From Paenibacillus ferrarius (GTDB lineage Bacteria > Bacillota > Bacilli > Paenibacillales > NBRC-103111), in contig NZ_MBTG01000024.1 of NCBI RefSeq assembly GCF_002027705.1, positions 1-64,000 on the forward strand: a DNA stretch of 64,000 bases, given 5' to 3'. Of this stretch, positions 27,220-35,687 are shown in pieces. The position numbers and the translations under genes were made by a program. Positions within the stretch are counted from its first letter, which is position 1. Every line of letters begins with the position of its first letter. A model generated the notes under the pieces. The model did no database searches. It was not told the origin of the DNA and saw nothing but the letters and a program-made list of their open reading frames with translations.

Positions 27220-27973
27220 GAATACTACCTTCTTTCAGTGATTCATGATATTTTTCAATCATTTCCCCCGGAGGACCTATTTCAATTGCCCCTCTTTTTC
27301 TAATAAACATAATACGAGTGCATAGTTCTTCAGCTATTTTGAGATCATGAGTCACTAATAATATGGTTTTCTTTTGATCTAAAAAACTCTTGATTTTTTC
27401 AAAAGACTTAGTTTGGAACCTCTTATCCCCAACTGAAAAAACTTCATCCAAAAGCAAAATATCCGGATCAATATTTGTAGCTACAGAGAAGGCCAACCTA
27501 ACTTGCATACCCGAAGAGTATCGTTTAATCGGAACATTTTCGTACCCCTCAAGTTCAGCAAATTTAAAAATTTGAGGCATTAGATCCTTCATGCTTTTCC
27601 TGTCGATACCCAATATACTTCCATATAATCGGGCATTTTCCGTACCTGTCAAATCTGGATGAAAACCAAGGCCAATTTCCAATAGAGCTGCAACAGATCC
27701 ATTAACATGAACTGCACCGGCATCTGGAGATATTATCCCTGCCATTATCTTTAATGCTGTACTTTTCCCTGCCCCATTCTCCCCAATTAATCCAAATACT
27801 TCTCCCTTTGTTATCTCAAATGAAATATCTTTGAATATTTGAATTTGGGTAGGCTTTATTTTTTCTTTTGCTTTAACAGTATCTATGAATAATTGTTTCA
27901 AGGATCTTTTTTCACTATTAATTTCGTATATTTTGGAAACATTTTTCATTTTAATTGCTGACTCCAATTTCAT
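27212..27973 (-). CDS. wzt: Polysaccharide ABC exporter ATP-binding protein (Wzt/TagH type)
   Basis: A 253-residue ATPase powering export of a lipid-linked polysaccharide. Walker A GLIGENGAGKSTALKI, the polysaccharide-transporter signature YSSGMQVRLAFS, Walker B ILLLDEVFSVGD and the switch His in LLVTHDL are all present. The N-terminal SEKRSLKQLFIDTV stretch is usual for this group. It ends soon after the nucleotide-binding domain, so it lacks the C-terminal carbohydrate-binding domain of Wzt proteins that read a modified chain end. It lies 6 bp after the permease gene and overlaps the next gene. Confidence 0.92.
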   Translation of the reverse strand: MKLESAIKMKNVSKIYEINSEKRSLKQLFIDTVKAKEKIKPTQIQIFKDISFEITKGEVFGLIGENGAGKSTALKIMAGIISPDAGAVHVNGSVAALLEIGLGFHPDLTGTENARLYGSILGIDRKSMKDLMPQIFKFAELEGYENVPIKRYSSGMQVRLAFSVATNIDPDILLLDEVFSVGDKRFQTKSFEKIKSFLDQKKTILLVTHDLKIAEELCTRIMFIRKRGAIEIGPPGEMIEKYHESLKEGSIRV

Positions 27974-27979
27974 TCACTC

Positions 27980-28726
27980 CTAAACTAATTCAGAAATTTT
28001 CTTACTATATTTTCTGTAAATGAATATAGATAGTAGCAGGAATACAATAATTATGAAAACACCTGAAAATACATTTGTATAAATTGGCGTACCTACAATG
28101 GCTGCTTGATATAGGTTAATTATCAACGACATTGGATTTAAAGAAACATAGTATTGGAACTCTACTGGAATTAAAGCAAACTGATAAATAACTGGTGTTA
28201 ACCAAAACCACGCCATAATAAAGACTTCTAATAAATGAGAGGTATCGCTAAAATATACGTTAGCAATGGACAACAGCAATGAAATACTAGTCATAAATAT
28301 AATCTGTGTCAATAATGCCAAGGGGAGAAATAAAAGATTAAGCGTATATGGCACTTGAAACATTTTCATTGCAATTAACATAAGTACAATCATCATTAGA
28401 AAAATAACGAAATTAAAAACTATGTTTGAAAAGACCAAGATATATTTAGGTAATTTCACTTTTGTAAGTAGAGAAGCATTACTTGTAAAAGATCCCACTG
28501 ACATTGTTAGACTAGATGCAAAAAAGTTCCAAGGCAGTAGTCCTGCCATCAAGAAAAGCGGAAAATTAGGAACATCTGTTTTCATAATTGTTTTGAAGAC
28601 CCAAGTATAAATGATCAACATAATTAAAGGATTTACAAGAGACCACAGAAAGCCTATTACAGATCCTTTATATTTTAACTTCAAATCTCTTTCAACCAAA
28701 TTAAGTAATAAATCTAGGTATTTCAA
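27980..28726 (-). CDS. wzm: Polysaccharide ABC exporter permease (Wzm/TagG type)
   Basis: A 248-residue membrane protein of the ABC-2 type with six hydrophobic segments. The N-terminus has LVERDLKLKYKGSVIGFLWSLVNPL, the amphipathic R-D-L-K-x-x-Y-x-x-S-x-L-G motif of O-antigen and teichoic acid exporters, and the C-terminal part has YYVSLNPMSLIINLYQ. With the following ATPase it forms the half of a transporter that moves undecaprenyl-linked glycan across the membrane. It appears to start with TTG, preceded by AAGGA at 9 nt. Confidence 0.93.
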   Translation of the reverse strand: MKYLDLLLNLVERDLKLKYKGSVIGFLWSLVNPLIMLIIYTWVFKTIMKTDVPNFPLFLMAGLLPWNFFASSLTMSVGSFTSNASLLTKVKLPKYILVFSNIVFNFVIFLMMIVLMLIAMKMFQVPYTLNLLFLPLALLTQIIFMTSISLLLSIANVYFSDTSHLLEVFIMAWFWLTPVIYQFALIPVEFQYYVSLNPMSLIINLYQAAIVGTPIYTNVFSGVFIIIVFLLLSIFIYRKYSKKISELV

Positions 28727-28741
28727 AACATTTCATCCTTC

Positions 28742-30046
28742 CTAACTTAAAAGCTTCGATATTAGTTTTCTATAAAGACCCCTAATATTCCCTTCTTTTA
28801 TAAGCTCAATTCCCTTTATGAAGTATAATTTTTTCCTTGAAGTAGTTTTTGGTATATATTTTTTGATTAAAATATGATCAACGGATTTCCGGGGATTTTC
28901 ACAAAATGTTCTCAAATCACCAACTGCTTTATGCCAATGGTATGAGGTTACAACAGTTTCAAAGTCACACTTATCATCACCAACCATTTCCAACAATGCA
29001 TTTGCTAGAACATTTTCATCCCCTGAAGTTATTACTTTTCCTATGTTATTCTCTCTAATAATATCACTTAAAACATCGCCTTGTGTAACTACCATCGGCA
29101 GTTCACACCATAAATAATCCAAAATTCTTGTTCTAAAAGCAAATCGAGTTTCTAAATTATTATAATGCAGACTTACACCTACATCTGCTTCTAATAAGTA
29201 ATCCATCCTATCTTCATAGGGTACCCAACCTTTGAAAAAGACAACTTTATCTGTTAGACCAAGTTCCTTACTTCTGTTCACGACTTTTCCAACCATTTTG
29301 TGCGGTATAAACGCTTTATCGGGATGTTCTGTCCCGACAATTAAACATTTTATATCCGACCTTTGTTTAGAAATAATGTTCATTGCATTAACTAAAGTGA
29401 TTGGATCCAGCCAATCCCAGACCCCCCCCCACCATAAAACCACTTTGTCGGTAGAATTAATTCCTTCAATAATTCCTTTTATAACTTCATTTTTCTTTAT
29501 TGGAGCTTTCTCTGGCAAGCCAAATGGAACAACACCCAGAAGGTTATTTAGTCCATGGTCTTCTTTATACGTCTCGGGATTGATACGGAAGGCAGCAGCC
29601 AGAACACCTAACCAGAAATCTTTTTGCTTATTTGATGCACATATAAAATAATCTCCATAGTATATTTGCTGCATCAATATCTCTAGATTGCTTTTTGCAA
29701 TATGTATGGAAGATTGATTATTCGATTTAAATTCAAGGTTTTCAAAAATAAAGGGATCATACAGATCCACAACCAAGGGAACATTTATTTTTTTCAAAAA
29801 AGGCATTTCCCATAACGTTAAACCTTGAATGACAATCGAATCAAAGTTAGTGTAAAAATCTTGATTTTCAATTGAACTTTTTAATATAATCACGAAACCA
29901 TGACTTTCTGGATAATCTTCATTTTTAACAATTAAGGTAACTTCACAAGTTTTCGATAGTTCTAAGGCAAAGTTCCAATATCTAATTCCTGGACCAGCCA
30001 TTGAAGGAGCAATCCTGTCAGGTGAAATTATTAAAACTTTTTTCAC
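28742..30046 (-). CDS. GT4 glycosyltransferase
   Basis: A 434-residue GT-B fold enzyme. The N-terminal domain begins VLIISPDRIAPSMAGPGIRYWNFA. The C-terminal donor domain includes LWWGGVWDWLDPITLVNAM, FFKGWVPYEDRMDYL, and EADVGVSLHYNNLETRFAFRTRILDYLWCELPMV, typical of GT4 enzymes in capsule and S-layer glycan loci. GTG start 7 nt after AAGGAGG. It is the first gene of the long leftward operon. The W-W-G-G part is encoded by a run of nine G, so the frame is open only at the right tract length. Donor unknown; rhamnose likely from context. Confidence 0.85.
   Translation of the reverse strand: MKKVLIISPDRIAPSMAGPGIRYWNFALELSKTCEVTLIVKNEDYPESHGFVIILKSSIENQDFYTNFDSIVIQGLTLWEMPFLKKINVPLVVDLYDPFIFENLEFKSNNQSSIHIAKSNLEILMQQIYYGDYFICASNKQKDFWLGVLAAAFRINPETYKEDHGLNNLLGVVPFGLPEKAPIKKNEVIKGIIEGINSTDKVVLWWGGVWDWLDPITLVNAMNIISKQRSDIKCLIVGTEHPDKAFIPHKMVGKVVNRSKELGLTDKVVFFKGWVPYEDRMDYLLEADVGVSLHYNNLETRFAFRTRILDYLWCELPMVVTQGDVLSDIIRENNIGKVITSGDENVLANALLEMVGDDKCDFETVVTSYHWHKAVGDLRTFCENPRKSVDHILIKKYIPKTTSRKKLYFIKGIELIKEGNIRGLYRKLISKLLS
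29422..29430 (-). repeat. Homopolymer G9 tract inside the GT4 gene
   Basis: Nine consecutive C on plus (G on the coding strand) encode the G-G of a conserved L-W-W-G-G-V-W segment. A gain or loss of one base would frameshift the enzyme in the middle. No other run of G or C this long was noticed in the window. Confidence 0.8.
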
Positions 30047-30067
30047 ATAGACCCTCCTTACCTGAAT

Positions 30068-30107
30068 GTATTATTATTTGGAAACTCCCTTCCAACTATG
30101 CTAAAAT
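30068..30107. promoter_or_regulatory. Overlapping divergent promoters with shared inverted repeat
   Basis: TTGGAA-N6-TTCCAA (30078-30095) is a perfect inverted repeat. Its left arm serves as a -35 for the rightward gene, with TAAAAT at 30102-30107 (18-bp spacer). Its right arm, read leftward, serves as -35 for the glycan operon, with TAATAC (plus 30068-30073) after 16 bp. The two promoters overlap, so RNA polymerase could occupy only one at a time, and a dimeric regulator could bind the repeat. Confidence 0.5.
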
Positions 30108-30143
30108 AAAGTCGAAGTTTAGCAAAAAGGAGACTATCCGTCA

Positions 30144-32666
30144 ATGAGTGCAAGTAAAAATGCCTACACGGCTTCACGTGCAAAAACAAATGGAACAATA
30201 ACGACAGAGAAGAGCTCTATCATCTTTTGGTTTTTAGTAGTTTTCACAGGTTTGTTTTTATTCTGGGCGCCGTTTCAGAGAGCGCTGTTCAATGGTGGTA
30301 CTTATGACTTTGAGCGTTCCATTTACTCGGCATCGGTCTGGTCCTCCATTATTTTATTGCTGATTGCCATCCTAGCTTTCTTTGTTTTCAAGCTTAATGA
30401 ACAGAAAGATGTCTTGACCATTCTAGTTCTGCTCATGCCGCTTACTTATGTGATATCTTTGTCGAATTCGGCATCTCACTATTTGGCAACTAATATGGTC
30501 TATATCCAAATGCTGTATGCAACCTTCTTCATTTTAGGTGTATTTCTGACAAAAAACAAGCTTGGGACGTCGATTGTTGCCGCATTATTTTTGATTTCCG
30601 GTTACTTCATTGTTGTGTTCGGACTTTTGTACTGGTTGGGTAATGGAAATTTCGCCGGACATCTGGTTGGATGGTTCGCATTTATGGATACGACCAATGC
30701 TTATTTGTACCGGGATGCGATTATGACGGACTCGAACGGACTCCGTTTAACGTCGGTTTTCCAATATGCAAATACGTATGCGGCCTTTTTAATTACGTTA
30801 TCTCTATCAGCCTTATTCTTTATTGTTAAGTCTCGCAAATGGTACTCGATTCTACCTCATGCGTTCCTCTTGGTGCCTGTCATCGTATCTTTCTGGTTGA
30901 CGCTTTCCCGCGGCGCCATTGTGGTGATTCCGGTTGTTTTCTTGATTATGCTGTTCTTCTTTTCGATAAGCAGACAGATTCTGGCACTTGTACAATTTGG
31001 ACTAGCCTTCGTTACGTCGCTTGTCATCTTACAGAAGGTAACCGATATCGGCATTGGCTTGCAAAAAACTCCTAGTGCATCCGAATCTTGGCATGGTTGG
31101 TCCATTTTGCTGCTAGCTTCTGTAGTTTACACTGTGCTGGCTATCGTTATTCAATACTTCGTAGGACCTTGGTTAGAACGGTTAACGGCTCGATTGGATG
31201 CTAAAAAGTATGCAACTTTTATTCTTCCCATCGCTGCCATTGTGATTGGTGTTGTGGGAGCCTTTCTGATTATCAGTGATACTGGCTTCAAAAACATTCT
31301 TCCTGATAACGTGAAGACGCGTGTGGAGAACATTAACTTCCAGCAGCACAGCGTTTTGGAGCGTGGAACTTTCTATAAAGATGCGGTGAAGTTGTGGTCG
31401 GATTATCCGATTATCGGTGCCGGTGGTGGTGCCTGGGCTTCTTTATATGAGAAATATCAGAACAACCCTTATACAAGCCGTCAGGCTCATAACTTTGCTC
31501 TGCAATACTTGGTTGAGGCCGGTGCGCTTGGATTCCTTGCTTTTGTTGGGTTCGTAATCGCTGTCCTCGTGTTCTATATAAGAAGTTATATCAAAAGTTC
31601 ACAGGAGAAACGAGATCTGCATTTCCTCTTTTTCATTGTGATGATCTCGCTTTTGGTTCACAGTATGATTGACTTTGATTTGAGTTATGTATATTTGGGG
31701 GCTATATTGTTCCTTGCACTTGGTAGTATGCTTAGCAACAGTTCATCTGCTCCGCTTCGTCTGAAGTCAACATCCGTGGCTATTCACAAAGCGTTCCCTG
31801 CGCTTCTGGCGGTTCTGTCGATTGTGGTTTTCTTCATCTCGGCAACGCTGGTTTCAGCGAACAGCTCTTATAAGCAGACGCTGGAAGTTATCCAAAAGAG
31901 TCAAGATTACAATCAAATCGTCACGCCGCTGGATAAAGCGATCTCTTTGCATCCTGCTCATCCGGACTATGTATTAACTGGACAAATTAACCGAATTGGT
32001 ATTCTTCTTCAAGTTTACAATCAAATGCAGAAGGAAGATCCTAGTAAAGCAGATGGTTTTTTCAATCAAGCCCAAGATCTGCTCACTCAATTATTGAAAA
32101 AAGAACCGCATAATCGTTATGTGGCTATGCAGCAGCTTAATATGTATCTCATGAAAGGGAAGAAACAGGAGGCACTGGATTGGTCCACCACCCAAATGAT
32201 TCCTAACTACCCTTGGTATACGGAAATGTATGAAAAGAGTATTTCTCTGAACATTGAGCTTGCTAATCAAGCCAAAGAAAAGAGCAATACGCAGGAGTTC
32301 AACGAAAGACTGGATAGTGCTCTTGCTACTTACAAGGAAGTTCTCACGAGGATTGATTCTTTGAAGAATTTGCCTAAAGAACAAGCACAAGGTCGTGAGT
32401 TTGCTGTAACGCCTGGCATGGCTTTGTCGGTCGGACAAATTAGTTACATGCGTGGCGACTACGCAGGAGCGGCTGCCAACATCCAGCCTCACATCACGGA
32501 TAATTTGGATAATCAAACAAATCGTGTTCTGATCAGATGGTATTTAGTTGCTTTACAGAAACAAGGCTCGAAAGATCAAGCCCTCATGGACAAGCTGATT
32601 GCGAAAGATCCTGCTGAGAAGCAGAATATGGATGCGATTCTTGCTACGAGTTTTCCGGCTAAATAA
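30144..32666 (+). CDS. O-antigen ligase (Wzy_C) / TPR membrane protein, glycan ligase candidate
   Basis: An 840-residue polytopic protein with about twelve to thirteen membrane helices in residues 30-570. The large loop has GTFYKDAVKLWSDYPIIGAGGGAW and SRQAHNFALQYLVEAGALG, with the conserved Arg and His of the Wzy_C/WaaL ligase family. Residues 580-840 are a helical, TPR-like domain. Such ligases move a polyprenyl-linked glycan onto lipid or protein; homologues in Geobacillus and Paenibacillus S-layer glycan loci (WsaB/WsfB) are proposed oligosaccharide-to-protein transferases. AAAAGGAG lies upstream. It is divergent from the glycan operon, with an intrinsic terminator right after the stop. 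Confidence 0.85.
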   Translation: MSASKNAYTASRAKTNGTITTEKSSIIFWFLVVFTGLFLFWAPFQRALFNGGTYDFERSIYSASVWSSIILLLIAILAFFVFKLNEQKDVLTILVLLMPLTYVISLSNSASHYLATNMVYIQMLYATFFILGVFLTKNKLGTSIVAALFLISGYFIVVFGLLYWLGNGNFAGHLVGWFAFMDTTNAYLYRDAIMTDSNGLRLTSVFQYANTYAAFLITLSLSALFFIVKSRKWYSILPHAFLLVPVIVSFWLTLSRGAIVVIPVVFLIMLFFFSISRQILALVQFGLAFVTSLVILQKVTDIGIGLQKTPSASESWHGWSILLLASVVYTVLAIVIQYFVGPWLERLTARLDAKKYATFILPIAAIVIGVVGAFLIISDTGFKNILPDNVKTRVENINFQQHSVLERGTFYKDAVKLWSDYPIIGAGGGAWASLYEKYQNNPYTSRQAHNFALQYLVEAGALGFLAFVGFVIAVLVFYIRSYIKSSQEKRDLHFLFFIVMISLLVHSMIDFDLSYVYLGAILFLALGSMLSNSSSAPLRLKSTSVAIHKAFPALLAVLSIVVFFISATLVSANSSYKQTLEVIQKSQDYNQIVTPLDKAISLHPAHPDYVLTGQINRIGILLQVYNQMQKEDPSKADGFFNQAQDLLTQLLKKEPHNRYVAMQQLNMYLMKGKKQEALDWSTTQMIPNYPWYTEMYEKSISLNIELANQAKEKSNTQEFNERLDSALATYKEVLTRIDSLKNLPKEQAQGREFAVTPGMALSVGQISYMRGDYAGAAANIQPHITDNLDNQTNRVLIRWYLVALQKQGSKDQALMDKLIAKDPAEKQNMDAILATSFPAK

Positions 32667-32668
32667 GA

Positions 32669-32698
32669 AAAGCGCCACAGCGATGTGGCGCTTTTTTT
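32669..32698. terminator. Bidirectional intrinsic terminator
   Basis: AAAGCGCCACA and TGTGGCGCTTT pair perfectly around a GCGA loop (32669-32694), with T8 to the right and A-rich sequence to the left. It lies between the convergent ligase and SNF2 genes and can stop both. Confidence 0.93.
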
Positions 32699-32705
32699 TA
32701 CATTG

Positions 32706-35687
32706 TCACTTCTCCATCCACTCGCGCCGCAAGGCAAACAACTCGCGCAGCTCGCCCGTGGACATCTCCGTGACCCAGTTCTCGCCGGTGCCGACGAATT
32801 GGTCGCTGAGGCCTTTTTTGCGCGTGATCATCTCATCGATGCGCTCTTCGAGCGTGCCCAAGGTGACGAACTTGTGCACCTGCACGTCGCGGGTCTGGCC
32901 GATGCGGAAGGCGCGGTCAGTGGCCTGGTTCTCCACGGCGGGGTTCCACCAACGATCGTAGTGGAACACATGGTTCGCCGCGGTGAGGTTGAGCCCGGTT
33001 CCTCCAGCTTTCAGCGAGAGGATGAAGATATGGCAGCGCTCCTCTGCCGGGAGCGACTCGTCCTGGAAGCGCGCGATCATGTCATCGCGCTTCGCCTTGC
33101 TCAGCCCCCCGTGCAAGAACTGCACGGGCTCGCCCCGCTCCTGCGCGATCCGCGCCTGCAGGAGGTGGCCCATCTCGACGAACTGGGTGAAGATGAGGCA
33201 GCTGCCTCCTTCGCTCCTGAGTTCGTCGATCATTTCCAGCAGGCGCTCCAGCTTCGCTGAGCGCGCCGCCTTATCCGTGCCGGTTGCTGCTATACCGGCA
33301 CCCGCCCCACCATCCTTCAAGAACAACGAAGGATGATCGCAGACCTGCTTCAGCTTCATCAGTGAAGCGAGGATCAATCCCTTCTTCTCTATGCCGCTCA
33401 CAGCTTCGATTTTCTCCATCAAGCTTTGGACGACGTTCTCGTACAAAGCCCCCTGTTCGGGAGTCAGAGCCACGTAGGCTTTGGACTCATACTTATCCGG
33501 CAAATCCAATTGGATGGCCGGATCTTTCTTGACCCGTCTGAGCAGGAACGGTCGAACCAGCCGCTGCACGCGAGCAGCGAGCAAAGGCGAGTCTTCTTCG
33601 CTATTCTCAATGGGGCCTGCGTATTGATGATTAAAGTGCTTCAGGGTGCCCAAGTAACCTGGATTAATAAAATCAAAAATCGACCAAAGCTCCGTCAACC
33701 GATTCTCAATCGGCGTCCCGGTCAGAGCAATGCGCTGGACAGCATCCAAGCCGCGTATCGCTTGGGATTGTTTGGTGTAGACGTTTTTGATGTTCTGCGC
33801 TTCATCCAAGCAGAGTGCATCCCACTTGACACCTGATAGTTCTTTTTCATCCAGCTGGGCAATGTTGTAAGAGGTGATCACAAGGTCCGCTCCCTGAATG
33901 GAAGCCTCGAATTCTTCGCCTCTAGCCCGCTGTGCACCGTAGTGGAGATGGATGTTCAGCGCGGGCGCGAAGCGCGCGAGTTCTTTTTGCCAATTGCCCA
34001 GCACAGAGGTCGGACAGATCAACAGAGACGGCGTTGAACCTGATTCCATCGCCAATAAATAAGCGATAAACTGAATCGTTTTCCCTAAGCCCATATCGTC
34101 CGCCAGACAGCCCCCTAGGCCGATTTTGCGCAGAAATAGGAGCCAAGACACTCCCTCCTGCTGATAATGCCTTAAATCAGCCTCCAAGCCCTCAATCCGC
34201 TCCACGAGCGGGATGGACTTGGTCTGATTCAACTGTCTCAGCAAGGTCTTCAAGCTGCTGTTCAGCTCTACGCGAATCTTCATCTTCGCTTTGTCTTCTT
34301 CTTTGGCCGACAGCGCCGAATCTGCATCCGCTTCCTCGCCGCTGTCGAGCAGATGCATCTCCAGAACTTCGCGGAACGAGAGGCCCTTCTTTTTCTCCAT
34401 TTGGCGCATCGTTGCCTTAATCTGTTCCAGATACGCAGGATCCAGCTGCACCCATTTGCCGCGAATATAGATCAGCCGCTTTTTCTGCTCTGCCAATTGC
34501 GCGAATTCTTCTTCCGACAAAACCACGCCGCCCAGTGCCACGCGCCAATCGAACTGAATAATTTGCTCCATCCCAAACATCGCTTTTCGCTTAGAGCCGA
34601 CTGAGCTTTTCAGCTTGGCCTTAAGCTGTGGACGCAGACGCTGCAGTTCCTCCCACCACGAAGGAAGAAAAACTGAAATGCCTGCTGCCACCAGCTGCAG
34701 ACTCCAATCCGTCAGAAATTCCCAGGCTTGCTCATCAGATAGCTGCTCATAAATTTTCCCCAATTGAAACTCGCTCTCGAGCTGGGGAAGAATACGCAGC
34801 AGGCGATCCGTTTGCTCTTGGATGCTCATATCCATCGTTTCCTGCCAAGCGGCAGGCACTATGCCTGACAAGCTATTGCCCGTCGTACTGAACTCCACGA
34901 ACCGGTTCGCATCCTTGCGGTCCTGCGCAATGAATCTGAGCCGCCAATCAGCAGCGTTATCTTTGGCTGTTGTCGTGCCGTCGACATATGTCTCCGCATA
35001 CGGCTCTACCAGCTGTACACAAATACGATAAGGGGTATTGTCTTGTGTCCAACCAATGGCTAACAGCCAATCTTCCTCTTGCATCCAGCTTGCATGAGCA
35101 CTGGCCGTGTCAACCTGTGAGCCGCTCTCCCGCAGTAAGATGCTCTCCGCCTCTAATCGACGCCACTTTGTACTTATCTCAGAATCAGGATCCTGCAGCA
35201 GCATCTCCCGAGCAATGTCATTGAACCATTTCCGCCAAAAAGCTTCATCCAACCTCTTCCCGCTAGCAAGCTGCTGAAGTTCAGCCATTTGAGCAACCGG
35301 GAGATTTAGTTTCCATCCTGTCCTGCCTTCGCGCCACTCTTCAAAAGAAGGCATGTACCAGCTTTCTTCCAATGCTTCTTTAAATAACAATGCCGCTTTC
35401 TGCATCTTAAGCACATCGTCATCCCATGACAATTTGGCATGCAATAAAACTCCCGGTTCAGCCAAATAGTCCATGGCCATATAAGGACTAAGCTCAATGC
35501 CCTCTCCTCGCGAGGAATGTACCTGCTTAAGTTGATTCCCATAAAAGGACCGCTGATGCCAAGCAAAAAGCAGCTTTCTTAGTCTATATGCAGGAACTTC
35601 GTTCGCTTCTTCCGTTTCGCCGTAGCAGACAAAGCTCCCTGTCGGGAGCTTTTGCATGCTGATATGAATCTGTGACAAGCTGATCAT
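32706..35687 (-). CDS. SNF2-family DNA helicase/ATPase
   Basis: A 993-residue SF2 translocase. Residues about 1-480 contain the SNF2-associated N-terminal region. The motor has Walker A DDMGLGKTIQFIAYLL, DEAQ box LCLDEAQNIKN, ALTGTPIENRLTELWSIFDF, and in the second lobe FLHGGLSKAKRDDMI, KAGGTGLNLTAANHVFHYDRWWNP and QATDRAFRIGQTRDV. It translocates on duplex DNA and may remodel DNA-bound protein such as RNA polymerase. Its ATG overlaps the stop of the SWIM gene by 4 bp, so the two proteins are made together. The 3' half is notably GC-rich. Confidence 0.95.
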   Translation of the reverse strand: MISLSQIHISMQKLPTGSFVCYGETEEANEVPAYRLRKLLFAWHQRSFYGNQLKQVHSSRGEGIELSPYMAMDYLAEPGVLLHAKLSWDDDVLKMQKAALLFKEALEESWYMPSFEEWREGRTGWKLNLPVAQMAELQQLASGKRLDEAFWRKWFNDIAREMLLQDPDSEISTKWRRLEAESILLRESGSQVDTASAHASWMQEEDWLLAIGWTQDNTPYRICVQLVEPYAETYVDGTTTAKDNAADWRLRFIAQDRKDANRFVEFSTTGNSLSGIVPAAWQETMDMSIQEQTDRLLRILPQLESEFQLGKIYEQLSDEQAWEFLTDWSLQLVAAGISVFLPSWWEELQRLRPQLKAKLKSSVGSKRKAMFGMEQIIQFDWRVALGGVVLSEEEFAQLAEQKKRLIYIRGKWVQLDPAYLEQIKATMRQMEKKKGLSFREVLEMHLLDSGEEADADSALSAKEEDKAKMKIRVELNSSLKTLLRQLNQTKSIPLVERIEGLEADLRHYQQEGVSWLLFLRKIGLGGCLADDMGLGKTIQFIAYLLAMESGSTPSLLICPTSVLGNWQKELARFAPALNIHLHYGAQRARGEEFEASIQGADLVITSYNIAQLDEKELSGVKWDALCLDEAQNIKNVYTKQSQAIRGLDAVQRIALTGTPIENRLTELWSIFDFINPGYLGTLKHFNHQYAGPIENSEEDSPLLAARVQRLVRPFLLRRVKKDPAIQLDLPDKYESKAYVALTPEQGALYENVVQSLMEKIEAVSGIEKKGLILASLMKLKQVCDHPSLFLKDGGAGAGIAATGTDKAARSAKLERLLEMIDELRSEGGSCLIFTQFVEMGHLLQARIAQERGEPVQFLHGGLSKAKRDDMIARFQDESLPAEERCHIFILSLKAGGTGLNLTAANHVFHYDRWWNPAVENQATDRAFRIGQTRDVQVHKFVTLGTLEERIDEMITRKKGLSDQFVGTGENWVTEMSTGELRELFALRREWMEK

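Noticed and set aside
32685..33260. Plus-strand frames opposite the SNF2 gene 3' end (up to 191 codons)
   Set aside because: GC-rich antisense shadows of a well-supported helicase; no start signals.
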